A stretch of 64,000 bases of DNA from Kalaharituber pfeilii. Its lineage: Eukaryota > Ascomycota > Pezizomycetes > Pezizales > Pezizaceae. Made by a program: the position numbers and the translations under genes. The DNA lies in assembly GCA_015179045.1 (NCBI GenBank), contig WHUZ01000113.1, positions 62,001 to 126,000 of the forward strand. Direction: 5' to 3'. The notes under the pieces were generated by a model, which saw nothing but the letters and a program-made list of their open reading frames with translations, did no database searches and was not told the DNA's origin. Within the stretch, counting starts at the first letter, position 1, and every line of letters starts with the position of its first letter. Shown piece after piece: positions 9,987-21,402 of the stretch.

Positions 9987-12520
9987 TTACCTACTCACCA
10001 ACCCTATAAACTTATATCCTATATTCCCATCCTTATACTTTTCAACTATTACCCACGGCTTGTCATTCTCCTCCTCGGTTGGAAATCTCTCCTCTGCCAA
10101 CAGTGCGTTGATTGATTTCAAATCATCCTCCACTACCAACGTACCCGACATAACCCACCCTCCCAAAAGCATAACAAGAACCTGAAGCCCTGTGATGCCG
10201 ATCAAAATCCAGAATAATCGTTGCCACTTGACAGATAATAGTGTCTTCGACGTGTCCTGCGATGTCCCTACTGTTTGGTTGCTCTTTGGAAGCCATGTAT
10301 CCAAATCTTTTACTACTATCGCGACTGAACGTGCCAGAACCCCAGCCAGAATAGGCACAGGAAGGCCCCCGGGTACGCTCCACTTAGGCATAAAAAATGG
10401 AGTTGAGCCAGACCAGATTGTGGTGAAGTAACCACGTGCACACTGGCAGCCAATCACATCGTTAAGGAGAAATTTGGAGAGCTCGAGAAGGATGATTTGA
10501 CTGGGATGACATTCGCTCGGCAACTTATACCAAAAGAATGAAGATCCGCCAGTGTATTCGACAGTAATCTGGCAATCGTAACAGGGGAGATCCTTCAGGA
10601 CTGAGATTTTATTCAGAGCATCAGACATAGCTACGCATGCACCTGAGAGCAGGTTTCATGCTTGTTAGCACTCATCAAATGTAGAGCAAGGTCACCACTT
10701 ACCCATCAGTATGCAATTCGGCCCACAGGTGAATGCATTACTGTGATAGGCGTAGAGAAGCCAACCAGCATTCGATCCGGATTCAGTCTTGTTAACAGTG
10801 AGAGGAAAATATGTTCCCCCCGCATGGCCTTATTCACCTGGCATCAGTCAATATTCCCGTGCAAAATAGGACAGGCGTACTCAGATCCTGCTTGTGTAGA
10901 GCCTCAACCCTCGCGCAAGTGCTGTTTATCTGTATCGTCCGATTCTCCTCTGACTGGAACTTCTCTTTCTCACCTGCATACTTCAGGGTATAACTATACA
11001 TAGCGGAGCTCATAGCTCCTTGATCATCAATAATTAGCGTCAGCTCAGGGACCTTAAGTGTATCCCAGTCGCTCATGGTCATAATTCCAGAGTTTGTGGA
11101 GTTCCTCAAGTCCTCTGGCAAGGGCTCTTGTGGCGCGATCCGGAGTAGGGAATCTAGCAGTATATCTATGGTTACCTCGTTATGGATGATGAGCCAATCT
11201 TAGCATGCATCCCTTGGTAGCCCCTGGGGGCCGACGTGATAATAATCAGGTTTATCAATTACGAACATAAGGAAATAATGAAAAAAGATGAGAGAACGCC
11301 CAAACATCAGTTAGCCACGTCGCAAGCGGCAAGACGAAAATGGCCATCCAACGTAGGCAAAAATGACTCACTGTTAATCCCGATGGACGGCTGATTTCTT
11401 TTACTCATAATATCCTCCTCGAGCTTGTACCATTCCGTTACCTCAAGTGTCCCATCCATTGGCATGTCATTATCATTATAAGTTAGACCCAGAAATCCAA
11501 CGCTTAGGCGTCCCCCAAAACTGCTAATCACGAAGAGGAATGCTAGAGTGCTGGAAACATCCCAGGACTTGCGTTTGAGATGTGACCAGATGAGGAGTGT
11601 GTAGGTGCCGAGACTGCATCGTACGATATGGCTGATCTAATATATGTAATACACAGTGCCAAAGTTAGCAAACCTGCCACATACAATTTTTTCCTTTTCT
11701 CTCCTCGTTACTCGTGTGCAGCCGTGCTGGCTTATGATTGGGCATGGCTAGCGTTCATGAAGAGAAAGATAAATACAAAGTACCCATAAATAATCCTCGC
11801 TAGTATTGTGGCCAAACACAAGTAAGCAAATCCAAACAGACCCGTTACAAACATGACCCACGATTCTCACCAATATCACGAATTTGAGAGAGGAAGAAAT
11901 GTTTAACACAAAGAATTTACCTCCTGCTTTGTATTTGTGCCTATTTGCAGCAGGCAGCCCCTTAGTAATACCCCCACTTGATCAAGCAAGTAACCAATCC
12001 CGATACTCATTGTTGCACAAAGCATAATCGCAATCATATTAAACCATCTCTTGTCGATGATATCAAGAAATGGTTTGGCCTGATAGGCACCTAACGTAAC
12101 GCAGAACAGCACTTCGAGGACGAGATTAGCAAGGAAATTGGGGATGGTGCGGTAGCATATCCTCTGAAAGGTGAGAACTGGGTAAGTTGGTGGCATGAGA
12201 TTCGTCTTCCGAACAGGAGAGTTACTGATGTCGGCATTGACTCTGGAAATGGAGGATTGCGTGAAGGTTCCAGTGCTCACATTAGTGGATGGTTGATCCA
12301 GCGGCTTCTCTTGGTCATTAGCTTGAGATGATATTTTTTTTGCCCAAGAGATATCAGAGTTGGCATTGGCTTCCGGAATGAACGATTGTGAGATAATGTC
12401 AGTGGGCGTATTAGTTGTGAGTTGCTCTGGAGGTATTCCTTTGTTGTCGTGTTGAACGAGGGGAGGCGGTTCAAGTTTGATTGAGTTATTGTTAGCTGCT
12501 GGACTTGCATTCCTCTCCAT
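9987..12520 (-). CDS. Multi-pass membrane protein, at least five exons, function unknown
   Basis: Exon A (12520 to about 11922) starts at an ATG and gives a Pro/Ser/Asn-rich tail of about 110 residues. Two hydrophobic segments follow: FLANLVLEVLFCVTLGAYQA and FNMIAIMLCATMSIGIGYLL. Exon B (about 11638-11370) reads ISHIVRCSLGTYTLLIW and STLAFLFVISSFGG. It ends at a GTGAGT donor whose split codon joins in frame to exon C (about 11204 onward). Exon C continues IIHNEVTIDILLDSL into a glycosylation-site-rich region (NRT, NST). A region near 10730-10830 reads FTCGPNC. A GTAAGT donor leads to the last exon (about 10645-9987), with the hydrophobic segment LFWILIGITGLQVLVMLLGG near its end. Near 10830 the frame shifts by one and I found no clean intron, so the gene may be damaged or have an unmodelled junction. 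The overall plan (cytosolic tail, N-terminal membrane cluster, extracellular loop, C-terminal span) resembles the protein at 58318-60585. Confidence 0.6.
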
Positions 12521-13528
12521 CACTGACTGTTGGGTATTCCTTCGAAAAATGGTGATGCTGCACTAGGTGGCTGGAGGTCCTCTGGGACACACGGGCAGAT
12601 CTATTGCAATCAGAGAAGCCAATTTCTTTCTACTTGTACTTTACCGCCTTCTTGCCGCTTTCAACACCAGCGAAGGTCGTAGGTTATGAGTTTATAGTAT
12701 TTCCTTGTTGTTTCCTTTGCACTTGATCTCGTCATAGAGCTGAGGGCGGCATACGAGACGTAACGATATTAATAATAAGGAAAATAAAATCTCTACTTGT
12801 ATTCCTCATACTCTATCTTGAGTTGCTCTGGCAGGGCTGAATCAGTCAACACTGCCTCAGTGTTTTGCTGAATTGATTTTTGCGCCTACTTGAATTATAC
12901 GCACTAATTACGTTGGGATCCGAATACGTCCACGATGTCCAGAAATGCCAAACTATTTTTAACTCTTGTCCGTGCGTCCGGTGTTCTGAAACATACTCTA
13001 ATAAAGTAAGACAGAAGAGATTGGTTGCCAGAACAATTAGCCAATAGCATGAAACTCTATGTGATTTGTGTTACCTCTCTTGCATGGTAAACCCGTTTCC
13101 TCCAACGGGACAACATGTAACTTCCTCTGGTTGCCTTATTGCACTGCCTTGTCGTCTCGATCACACAAGACTGATAGAACATTAACAGTGATCGATCTGT
13201 AGCAAAACTGCAGCTGCAGCCCGGCCATCACTTCATCGAATTACAGTCTCGATTCTTATCACATTTGAACCGTGAACAATTGGTGAGCGGGAATGCCCAA
13301 TATGTTGTAGCGTGGCTTCGTCAAAACTCTGCAGGACAATTTGTTAGCTCTTACTGAGCGTTGCTGCATTTGCGGTTTTACTGGTTCGCTTTTCCAATAA
13401 AAACCGTATTTCTGTGGGAGATACGAGTACCTCTGTTACACAGATCTTACACACGGCTCCAATGACAAGCTGGGATCGGATTATTAAGGAGTCAACAGAG
13501 GCGCAGGATCAAGTGACTGAGAGCTGAC
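12521..13528. other. No gene; one type A relic
   Basis: Contains a tail-less type A relic on the plus strand at about 12728-12772 (CTCGTCATAGAGCTGAGGGC... then ATACGAGACGTAACGATATTA). No coding region was recognised in the rest. Confidence 0.45.
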
Positions 13529-13588
13529 TTTTTTTTTTTTTTTTTTCCCTACTATCAGTACTCATAAACCGCTTTGGGTTATGGCGAG
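13529..13588 (-). mobile_element. Type A LINE tail with altered stem
   Basis: T(18) is followed by a tail reading, on the minus strand, CTCGCCATAACCCAAAGCGGTT and then GAGTACTGATA. The inner stem is AACC/GGTT instead of GCCC/GGGC, so both sides changed together. No clear duplication was found, so the insertion is probably old. Confidence 0.65.
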
Positions 13589-13833
13589 ATTAAATACAAA
13601 GGAAATAATTACAAGGATGAAAATCAAAAGTGCAGTCTCCCCAATGTCACTTTCCTTCCCATCTCAGCGGCTCTACCAGGTGATCTGTTTCGTCTTCACT
13701 CGCTGTGTGCCTCCTCATTACCTCTAGGCCGCCTAGCTACTTCCTCCTCCAAACCTTGCACCTGGACCAGATGTGTGCAGATGTCTCCTCTTCCATGCCA
13801 CACATCTACACTATGGCCCATCTGCCTTCCCTG

Positions 13834-13858
13834 TCAAAAAAAAAAAAAAAAAAAAATA
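13834..13858 (+). repeat. Poly-A tract of unclear origin
   Basis: About 22 A follow CCTTCCCTGTC. ATGTCTCC occurs both 60 bp upstream and right after the tract and could be a duplication, but the sequence between does not match tail type A or B. Confidence 0.35.
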
Positions 13859-14192
13859 TGTCTCCATGCCCTCAATCCTTTTCCACCCAGCAGTCCTGGG
13901 AGCTGACTGATAACGATCCTCATTACTAAACAATGAATAATACTTTAAGAAATACAATACAACAAAAAAATTATTACATAAACTGGTGGACAATGTCTGC
14001 GATCCTAGCTGATTGAGTATATGCTTACACAAAAGCAGTGCCTGGCACTTCAGTCACGAACTCTGAGAATCAACATTAACTGTGCTCAGGTTACTGTAGG
14101 TTGTTTGAATATTCCCCATACTACTTAGTCGCCACCAGTAGCGTTGCAATGTGCGGTCTACGTATACCGACAAATGAGATATTTAGTGTAAC

Positions 14193-14271
14193 TCAACGAC
14201 ATATTTTTATATATATATATATATATATCAATACTCGCATGCCATCCTATGGGCTATGGCGAGTCAACGAC
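14193..14271 (-). mobile_element. Type A LINE tail whose A-tail has become a TA microsatellite
   Basis: TCAACGAC at 14193-14200 and 14264-14271 flanks the insert. The tail proper is CTCGCCATAGCCCATAGGATGGC and then GCGAGTATTGATA on the minus strand. Where other copies have pure A there is a run of about ten AT units. One stem base has decayed (GGATGGC). Confidence 0.75.
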
Positions 14272-14495
14272 GTAGCAGCCGATTGAGGTGCACATAATTA
14301 TGTAAACCCACCAACCAACACCGGTTCGAATCTATCAACATGGGCGCCGCGGAACCTCACCCTCAACCGCACTCGCGGAAAGAGGATTTAAGGGCGCTGG
14401 CCACGCCCGTTGCAAACCACTCGTCAGCGCAGTATAATTCCAGACATATGGTGAACTGGCCTTTGCACTGCAATCCTCGTCTCACCAGTGGAGTT

Positions 14496-14570
14496 GATGA
14501 GGCGGGTCTCGCCATAGCCCTCAGGGCGGCACGCGAGTACTGATATTAAAAAAAAAAAGATGAGGTGGGT
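14496..14570 (+). mobile_element. Type A LINE tail with 12-bp TSD
   Basis: GATGAGGCGGGT (14496-14507) and GATGAGGTGGGT (14559-14570) flank a bare 40-nt tail, CTCGCCATAGCCC-TCA-GGGCGGCACGCGAG, plus TACTGATATT and an A run. The insert starts exactly at the first base of the hairpin. Confidence 0.85.
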
Positions 14571-14701
14571 AGAAGGATGACAGCTGACTTTTGTTTTCGA
14601 TGGCGAGAGAAAGCGATGGATAGTGGTTTGCTACTTCAATGCTGTTATCTTGATTCGGTTTATTTATTACAGTACTGCGAATTTTTCCTCATATCCTTTA
14701 A

Positions 14702-14756
14702 GTATGTAGCTCCGGAGCTGTATACGAGTAATGATATTTTTTTTTTAAAAAAAAAA
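14702..14756 (+). mobile_element. Type A LINE relic ending in T-run then A-run
   Basis: GTATGTAGCTCCGGAGCTG, then TATACGAGTAATGATAT, then T(9)A(10). The inner stem is AGCTC/GAGCT, again paired. The T-run directly before the A-run is unlike the usual tail. Confidence 0.5.
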
Positions 14757-15292
14757 GAAGCAACCCCTGCATCCGAGTTTTCCCGAAAAAAGGAATTACC
14801 TCTTACCCTGCTTTAAGGATCTTTCTGCGACAGCCCATGTTGAGGTTAGCCGCCCGCGCATGACAGGTAATGTTGATCCATTGACAAGCTTTGATCATCT
14901 GTCTTGTTTGAAATCTCGAGTGTCTCCTGCGTTCAGCGCTCACCATCTTCAACGGCTTCTGCCGTCCTATTGCCTACTGGGGAAGCTGGGCGTGGTGGTC
15001 ATATCTAAGAAGAGAGCAGATACCTGTCGCAATGGGTTGGAGAAATGGCGGTCTTTAGTGGCAAGAGTGACCATGGCATTTCCAGTAAGAATAAGGAGAG
15101 ATGTGGTAGAAGAATTTTCAAACTTAAAGTCGGTGCACTCGTTTGCAGAGTGGCAAAGAATCAGAGTGCAAGCGAGTGCTCTGAAATCCAAGGAGCAGGG
15201 GACGTTGCAGGACTGCGATAGCATCCAATTTCTGAGAGGAGAGCTGAGATGGAAGGAGGGGTTACCGCTAGTGGGTTTTTCCCAACACGTAA

Positions 15293-15379
15293 GTATAGGT
15301 GATACCCTGCCATGGCCAAGTGCTACAAGCGGGGTTATGTGATTAAAAAAAAAAAAAAAAAAAAAAAAGTATAGGTGAT
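15293..15379 (+). mobile_element. Type B LINE tail with 11-bp TSD
   Basis: GTATAGGTGAT at 15293-15303 and 15369-15379 flanks ACCCTGCCATGGCCAAGTGC, then AAGCGGGGTTATGTGATT and about 24 A. A clean type B insert. Confidence 0.88.
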
Positions 15380-15472
15380 GTGAGGCAGAAGAGGCGACCT
15401 CTCGACATGTTTTGAAAAGAAGAGGAACGGGAATCGCATTGGCAGAGCTGCTATGGGTACGTAGGTTTTTTC

Positions 15473-15474
15473 TT

Positions 15475-15505
<31 letters not shown>

Positions 15506-15687
15506 TATCATTAATCGCGTGCCGCCCTGTGGGCTATGGCGAGGTTAGGTACAAAGAATTTTTTTTTTATATTATTAATCGCGTGCCGCCCTTCGGGCTA
15601 TGGCGATGTTTAGGTACATGAAAAGAAAAGAAAGGGTGTCCAATCCTAAAGTCCCGTTCAGTCTTGTCTCTATTGCCCCGCCCGTTC
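15473..15687 (-). mobile_element. LINE 3' end, tandemly doubled type A tail
   Basis: On the minus strand the ORF2 end at 15687 is followed by about 85 nt and then a first type A hairpin (GCCCGAAGGGC, about 15567-15604) with a short A(8) run. A repeat of GTACCTAAC comes next, then a second hairpin (GCCCACAGGGC, about 15507-15543) with a long A-tail (T tract 15473-15504 on plus). The two units share the sequence before the hairpin, so the last roughly 63 nt of the element are duplicated head to tail. Confidence 0.75.
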
Positions 15688-16556
15688 TAGTACAGTATGT
15701 CCATCAGTCTGTCTCTGTCTCCGTCCGTCCTGTCCCCGTCGTCATCCCTCGGGCGACATAGGTCTTCAATGCCTCTCGGGCATCTCTGTTCCCATACCCT
15801 GCACTGGGTCAGCACGTGTTGGGTCGTCTCGTAATCTTCACCGCACCAGTGGCACTCCGGGTTGTCAGCGGTGCCGGTTTTGAATTTCCAATGTCGTAGG
15901 TCCTTGCCCCCGAGGATGTCGGCTAGGGTGGCAACCAGTCGTTGTAATGGTTTGTATGTGATTTCTAGTCTGTTCCTTTCGGAGGCTCTGTTGGTCTTGG
16001 CTTGCTGCCTCCACCCGGCCTCCGTGACTGTTTCGTCTTGGTATTGTAGGTAGGTGCCTATTTTGGCTGCCTCGTCCGCTTCCGTGTTGCCGGGAATTCC
16101 TTTGTGTCCTTTCACCCACATGACTGCCACGCCCAGGCCTCCTGCTTCTGCTCTTTGTTCCCATGCCTCCCTAACTCGTTGTGAGGCCCCTTCGTGGTTA
16201 GGTTCCCCGTTGGCGATTCTCTGGAGTTTGGTTATGGCTGTCTTGGAGTCGGTAATGATCAGTAGCTCGTTTGCCAGGCTCTCTAGGGCTTCGCTCATGG
16301 CAAGCAGCTCTGCGTCGTTGACCGTGCCCAGGTATCTGGAGGCCCGTTAATGGGGGTGTTCTGTGAATGTCCCTGCCCCGGTGATGTCGTTCATCCGGCT
16401 GCCGTCTGTGTGAAAGCTGGTCCACCCTTCATCTTCTGCGTCGGCGATTGCTTTCTCCCATTCCGTGTTTGTGGTGTCTGCCGGGAGTGTTGGTAGCCGG
16501 GCCAGAGGTACAAAGGAGAAATCGGAAATAGACGGAAATCCTTCAACGTTAAAGAT
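15687..16556 (-). pseudogene. LINE ORF2 C-terminus: RNase H domain and CCHC zinc knuckle
   Basis: This is the 3' part of a LINE polymerase gene of the fungal Tad/I type. The RNase H fold shows all four acidic residues in context: FHTDGSRM (first Asp), NDAELLAMSEALESL (Glu), IITDSKTAI (Asp) and NTEADEAAK (last Asp), with the VMWVKGHKGIPGN motif before it. After a basic linker comes a CxxCx(n)HxxxxC knuckle, CHWCGEDYETTQHVLTQC, the usual end of these proteins. One in-frame TAA interrupts it between TEHPH and RASRYLG (near 16349), which a single C-to-T change from CAA would explain. The reverse transcriptase and endonuclease are absent, so the copy is 5'-truncated at about 16.6 kb. It ends about 85 nt before a type A tail, which shows that type A tails derive from this kind of LINE. 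Confidence 0.88.
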
Positions 16557-16611
16557 AACTAAGAAACCGCTAGCGTCCCCTCTGCCTCGTGGGTAGTGGG
16601 TAGATCGTCTC

Positions 16612-16683
16612 TTTTTTTTTTTTTTTTTTCCTTTAAAGAGAAAAACGTAACCTCGCACACACATGTGCTCGCCATGGCAGGGC
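16612..16683 (-). mobile_element. Type B LINE tail next to LINE 5' truncation point
   Basis: T(18), CCTTTAAAGAG..., ACGTAACC and then GCTCGCCATGGCAGGG. This is type B in minus orientation with extra bases before the A-tail. No convincing duplication was found. Confidence 0.6.
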
Positions 16684-16689
16684 AAGTGA

Positions 16690-18080
16690 ATGGGTCCATC
16701 GACAAAAGGGAGAGGTCGTGCAGGCGCCGTTTCGGCAATCTACCTTTCTTTGATTAATTTCTCTTTTTCCATTATTTCCTTTTCATGTACAACAGTCTCC
16801 ACATAGTGTGTCAACATACCAGTACAGTAATACCATACAAAATATACATTAAAGGCCCAACTGCTCCGTTGTAGGCTGTGCTGACTTTCTTAAACTTATT
16901 GGGACTTTGTTATGAGATCGTGGCATCAGATTTTGATCGTAGGGTATATCGTGATTCGTGAAGGGTCGTTGAAGAAGATTATAGATTAGAATGAGAGAAT
17001 ACAAATCGAATAGACTGGAGGTAGCACCCTTTGACGGTATCAAACGTTAGGAAAGGGTATTGCGTTGTCATCAATACTCTTGCTTGAAAAAAAAAAAAAA
17101 AAAAAAGATATGCAAGCATGAAAGCAAAGTGCAGCCTCCATCGATAGATTCAGGTCCATCATATCCAAGAAACATTGTTATTTTGACACGCCAACCCCAC
17201 TGAGCAAGCAAAATACGCTCCACCCGCCAAATCTCACGCATGCATCTCCGCACGCTGCTGCTCAACAAGCCCTATTCACGCAAAACCACTTCCACCAGCT
17301 GGCGAAGGTGTGTGCAAGTGCGGAATGATAATAGCTGAACACATGTACGCTATTACATTCTCACAATAGGGAGGGAGGACAGTTCGGAATGTAAGTGGTG
17401 CGGAATGGAGGAGGATACAACGATCACATAGCCGGACTAGGTCCGAGGCGATGAGGAAGCCTGCGGCAAACAGAGAAGACAAACCGGACCATCGGCGGGA
17501 TCTGATAAGATGGGTGCAGAGGCAACGGACGACGGGTTTGGTTTCACATCTGTTGACTCTATTTCCTTTCTTTGGAGACGTGCCGTGACGGTTGAGGATG
17601 TTACTATTTTATTATTATCTCCTTCGCACTTAATCTGTTCATAGCCTATGGTACGGTATACAAGTAGCGAGGTAAAACAATAAAAGAAAAATGGAGAAAT
17701 AAAAAGCCATTTCCTACGTCCGACATTATCCTTCACTTTTTTTAGTCCTCACTTCCTCATTAAAATAACTAACTCGAACAGCATCGATATCGATATTTCA
17801 ATAGCGGAGCAAGGAATTTGAATTTTCAAAATGCGAGTTGATGATGTAATCTGCTTTTTCTCTCAACACAATATGCGGACAGAAGTTACGAGATATTCAT
17901 GAAATACGGAATTAAGTACAACACAACACTGCTTCTGACCTCATCCTGTCCAATTTCAACCCTCCAGATGTGCTTCTCACAGCGCCCTGACGTGTTCCGA
18001 TTAGCAAAATCACATCTGGAGAAAAGATTATTCACCAGTGGCTGCTCACGTAGGTATTCGATGTTTGTAACTCCAACCAT
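16690..18080. other. No gene seen
   Basis: Contains an A(21) run at about 17085 with no visible tail, and a very diverged type A-like stretch at about 17630-17690. Small minus-strand ORFs (17276-17736) have no recognisable features. Confidence 0.45.
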
Positions 18081-18668
18081 CTACCCCATCACATGGGATC
18101 CGTATATTTTTTCCGCCAACACTCTCAACTTCATCGGCATCAAATTATCCTTATATTCCTCCTGCACATCCGGCTTCTCAATTGCACACGCTAATTCACT
18201 CCATTCTCCCTTCTTGAGGCCCAGCTTGATACACTCCCCTCTCGCCTCCTTGTTCCACCACTTTGGCAACACCTTCCTGTTCTTTTCGGCCAGGTCAAGG
18301 AATTCCCTGAACCCAACTACGGGGTTCTCGCCGGCATACAGACCCATTGCCTCGCCCTGGTACATGTACATGTCCTCGATGCGGAGGCGGTAGCTGTCGA
18401 TTAGGCGCTTGTAGACCTCCTGTTTGGGGAGGGAGTGGAGGAACTCGTCGCCGAACGCGGCGGCGAGGCCGGCAGCGTCGGAGACGCTGTGGGCTTGGAT
18501 TGTGGGACGGCTGTTGGGACGAGCGCTGCCGCTAGCGATAGAGCAAGTGCGCTTGTGCTTCTTCCAGTCGGCTTTCTGGCAGTCACGAGTGCAGTAGTAG
18601 GTGGTGTGGCATTGGCCGCAGCGCTGGCTGGCGGGCTTCTGACAGGTGGCACAGGTTCCGGCGTCCAT
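18081..18668 (-). CDS. MYND-type zinc finger protein
   Basis: A single-exon 195-residue protein. The MYND finger occupies residues 6-42 with ligands C6, C9, C17, C20, C26, C30, H38 and C42, and ends WKKHKRTC. After a Ser/Arg/Pro linker comes a helical region from about residue 75. It reads [18 protein letters not shown], then [20 protein letters not shown] and [15 protein letters not shown]. This C-terminal module, with the R-x-E-D-x-Y and LP-x-WW patterns, recurs in many short ascomycete MYND proteins, whose role is unknown. The long GC-rich ORFs on the opposite strand across 18347-18677 are shadows. It is not closely similar outside the finger to the MYND gene at 7.4 kb, so it is unlikely to be a recent duplicate. 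Confidence 0.9.
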   Translation of the reverse strand: MDAGTCATCQKPASQRCGQCHTTYYCTRDCQKADWKKHKRTCSIASGSARPNSRPTIQAHSVSDAAGLAAAFGDEFLHSLPKQEVYKRLIDSYRLRIEDMYMYQGEAMGLYAGENPVVGFREFLDLAEKNRKVLPKWWNKEARGECIKLGLKKGEWSELACAIEKPDVQEEYKDNLMPMKLRVLAEKIYGSHVMG

Positions 18669-20019
18669 TGTCGCTGAATTAATATTGTTGGTTTTTCGAT
18701 CGCTGGTTTTTCAGGTGGTTTAGTTGGCACGTTTTCAGGGAGCAGTTGCCTTTGAGGAGGTAGAAATACCTGCTCCCACCTTCCGCGTCCCGTCTGGGCG
18801 CACTGACCTCGCTTGCACTAATCTACGTCACCATCTGCCACAACTTAGATAGCTTCCCGCTGTCGCAGTTGCAACCACACTAGTCGCAGTTCCAACTCTA
18901 ATAACATCTTGCTAAGACGTGCCAATCCCGGCGATGCTGTCAATGCACTGCTTCATTAAGTTAGGTAGGCGCCAGCGTGTGTTGACTTCTACAGCTATGC
19001 GGTCCTGGTATCAGATTAGTTGGCAGCCGGGCGCTGAACAAGGTTCTACTAAGCGGATTTTGCGGTGTTGCGAGTAAAGTTATTTGGTTAACTTCAAAAA
19101 TTGATACTTTAACCAAGAAACATGCTTAGATTTTGCAGTGCTTTTGAGACAACTTTTGCGGCTATTTTTCTGCATCTCTACTGAGGATCTTATCTTATTC
19201 GAAAGCTTTCCTTTTGCCCAGGCTGATGCTCTGCTTGATTCTTAACACATAAATGGGCCAAATGTTACTCTTTTACTCAAGTACATAAAGCTTCAGAGGA
19301 TGATGAAGATTGGCTCAATGGAGTAACTGTTCGTGGTCACCCACATGGACAGTTCAGAGGAATAAGAGTCTCGGATAACTGAGAAGGGTCATACTAGCTT
19401 TCTCAAGTGATAAAACAAGCTTTGTGTTGAGAATAAAATTTTCTCGGATGGGGAAGATAACCAGCAAAGTTCCGTTATATTTAATCGAACTTTGCCTGCT
19501 ACACCAGCCACAAACAATTCGTCACTACAGCAACCGTGATTAATAATTACCCGAATTGCTTTACCCGGACGTTGCAAAATCCGGCCTACTTGATTTTCTC
19601 GCTCCCGATATGTCGTTTGTGTCTGAAGTATCATGACCCTGAGGTTTCTGAAGAGTCTACTTGTCATGATCCGTCATATAAGTCACTACTGTTTTCTACG
19701 GTATACATGCACGCAATATGAAAAAAAGACTTTACGCTAGCAGGTAAAAAGTTTTCAATACCAAGGAAGAATGTCTGAAGCTACTACTGTAGCCGGATTC
19801 AAATGTCCTGAGTAATGAGTATTCGTAGTACCTACTTGGTACGCACTGCAATCGGTTCAGTACTGCCAAACTACTAGTACTTCTACCCGTACCTAGGCTT
19901 TTCTACACTTAATAGTCACACCATTCACCTCCATCCAAACGGAAAAAATCTCTTGTCTCTGACATAATTCCCGAGGGGACCGTCAATTCTCGAGGGCCGC
20001 GGGCCGCTCGTGAATCTCA
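18669..20019. other. No gene seen
   Basis: Upstream flank of the minus-strand MYND gene, then AT-rich sequence. Small ORFs at 19389-19721 on both strands look spurious. Confidence 0.45.
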
Positions 20020-20113
20020 GGCTCGCGCACTTTTTCTTTCTGCCTTGGCGAACAGCTGCACGCGGGGTCATGTGATTAAAAAAAAAAAAAAAAAAAAAAA
20101 GGCTCGCGCACTT
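20020..20113 (+). mobile_element. Type B LINE tail with 13-bp TSD
   Basis: GGCTCGCGCACTT at 20020-20032 and 20101-20113 flanks a 68-nt insert: TTTCTTTCTGCC, TTGGCGAACAGCTGCACGC, GGGGTCATGTGATT and about 23 A. The target is GC-rich. Confidence 0.88.
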
Positions 20114-20537
20114 CCGGGCCGTTCGTGAAAGGACTGCCCGACAAGCTCATTGATTTATCCGAGCTGATGGACCGGTGAGTATGCATTCGAAATATATCGG
20201 ACTAAACTAAAACTGTGTGCATGCTACCGTAGTGGGATTATTGCCTCATGAAAATCTACATGTGTATTTCCCACCATTAGTACTTCCTTGGCACCCTCGA
20301 CTCAGCTGCATACTTCTGCAGCCATATGCGCAACCGTGCGGAATATATTCAGTTTTGCTCCATAATGAAATGAGGGGGTTAGTCTCATGCCGAGGGGCCA
20401 CGGTCTATCATTGATACCGAGCCCCTCCACCAAAAAAAAAGTAAAATAAAGTAAAATAAAATAAAAATAAAGATTAAAAATCAACAATAAGATTTAAATA
20501 CATGCAAATGGAATCGTTTTATGTATACATGTTACAG

Positions 20538-21220
20538 TGGATGACTTCCCATGGGCGCAGATTCACAGACCCAGATCCTAGTCCAAATCTGCGCCAGACC
20601 CCGATTCCCATATAGCAACTACAATTTAAAATTCTCAGATTCCCAGATTCTCAAATTTGTCAGCACATCACGCGCCAGCACCTTTACAAAGGCAAGCACT
20701 TTATGCACTGATTATTGCATGCAAAATTATCTACGCCTATCGCTCACACTTTTAGCACTCCTGAATGGTGATAAAGACATTGCCAGGGAGTGCGACCTTG
20801 TGGATTTTGCTGTAATGCTGCTCAAGTCAATAAAATCACCTTCATCATTATCACTTGATTTGAAGGCCCAATAGACTCAAGCAAATAATTAATAGAAAAG
20901 CTTCTTTGAACTCATCATCTGTATGAGTGGAGATATTTTGGCGTAGACATGTGTTTCGGTGTCAATTTAAGGGGGATGCCATATTAATTTTTGGTGTTGA
21001 GGGTTAGATATATGCAAATTACAAGATATGCAGTTTTGATTTTATGTCGCCTAACCCCTTTTGTTCCTCTGTGAAAAATTTCCGTGAATCTGGAATCTGG
21101 CAGAGGAAGGGGGAGGGGGTTCTGCCAGATTTGAGAATCTGGACGCGTACGGGGGGGTTGAAAATTTTCTGGGCGATCTTTCACTGATAACTGTGAATCT
21201 GTGAATCTGCGCGTCATCCA
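20538..21220. mobile_element. Non-autonomous inverted-repeat element of unknown class
   Basis: The ends are inverted: TGGATGAC then GCGCAGATTCACAG at 20538-20575 on the left, and the same order on the minus strand at the right (21200-21220, without a 9-bp spacer). A second inverted pair, CCAGATTCTCAAATTTG, lies inside (about 20644 and 21125). The interior carries no transposase-like ORF. No unambiguous target duplication is seen, so the superfamily is open. Confidence 0.6.
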
Positions 21221-21402
21221 GTATGCAATTTCAAGTTTTACCGGTACCCCGCTTCCAGTTGTACAAGGCGGCGCAGCAACATAAGTTTGCTAGGCTCGTA
21301 TAATGTGAAATAAAGCACTGTTTTCATCAGCATTATTACCAATATCACCACAATCCTCTCCCTTTCCCCTTATACACTGTACTACGGATCATCATCCTCA
21401 AC

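Noticed and set aside
17085..17107. A(21) run as a LINE tail
   Set aside because: No tail sequence precedes it and no direct repeat flanks it clearly.
18347..18730. GC-rich ORFs on both strands over the 18-kb MYND gene
   Set aside because: Their compositions (Arg- or Pro/Ala-rich) are antisense or shifted readings of the MYND gene.
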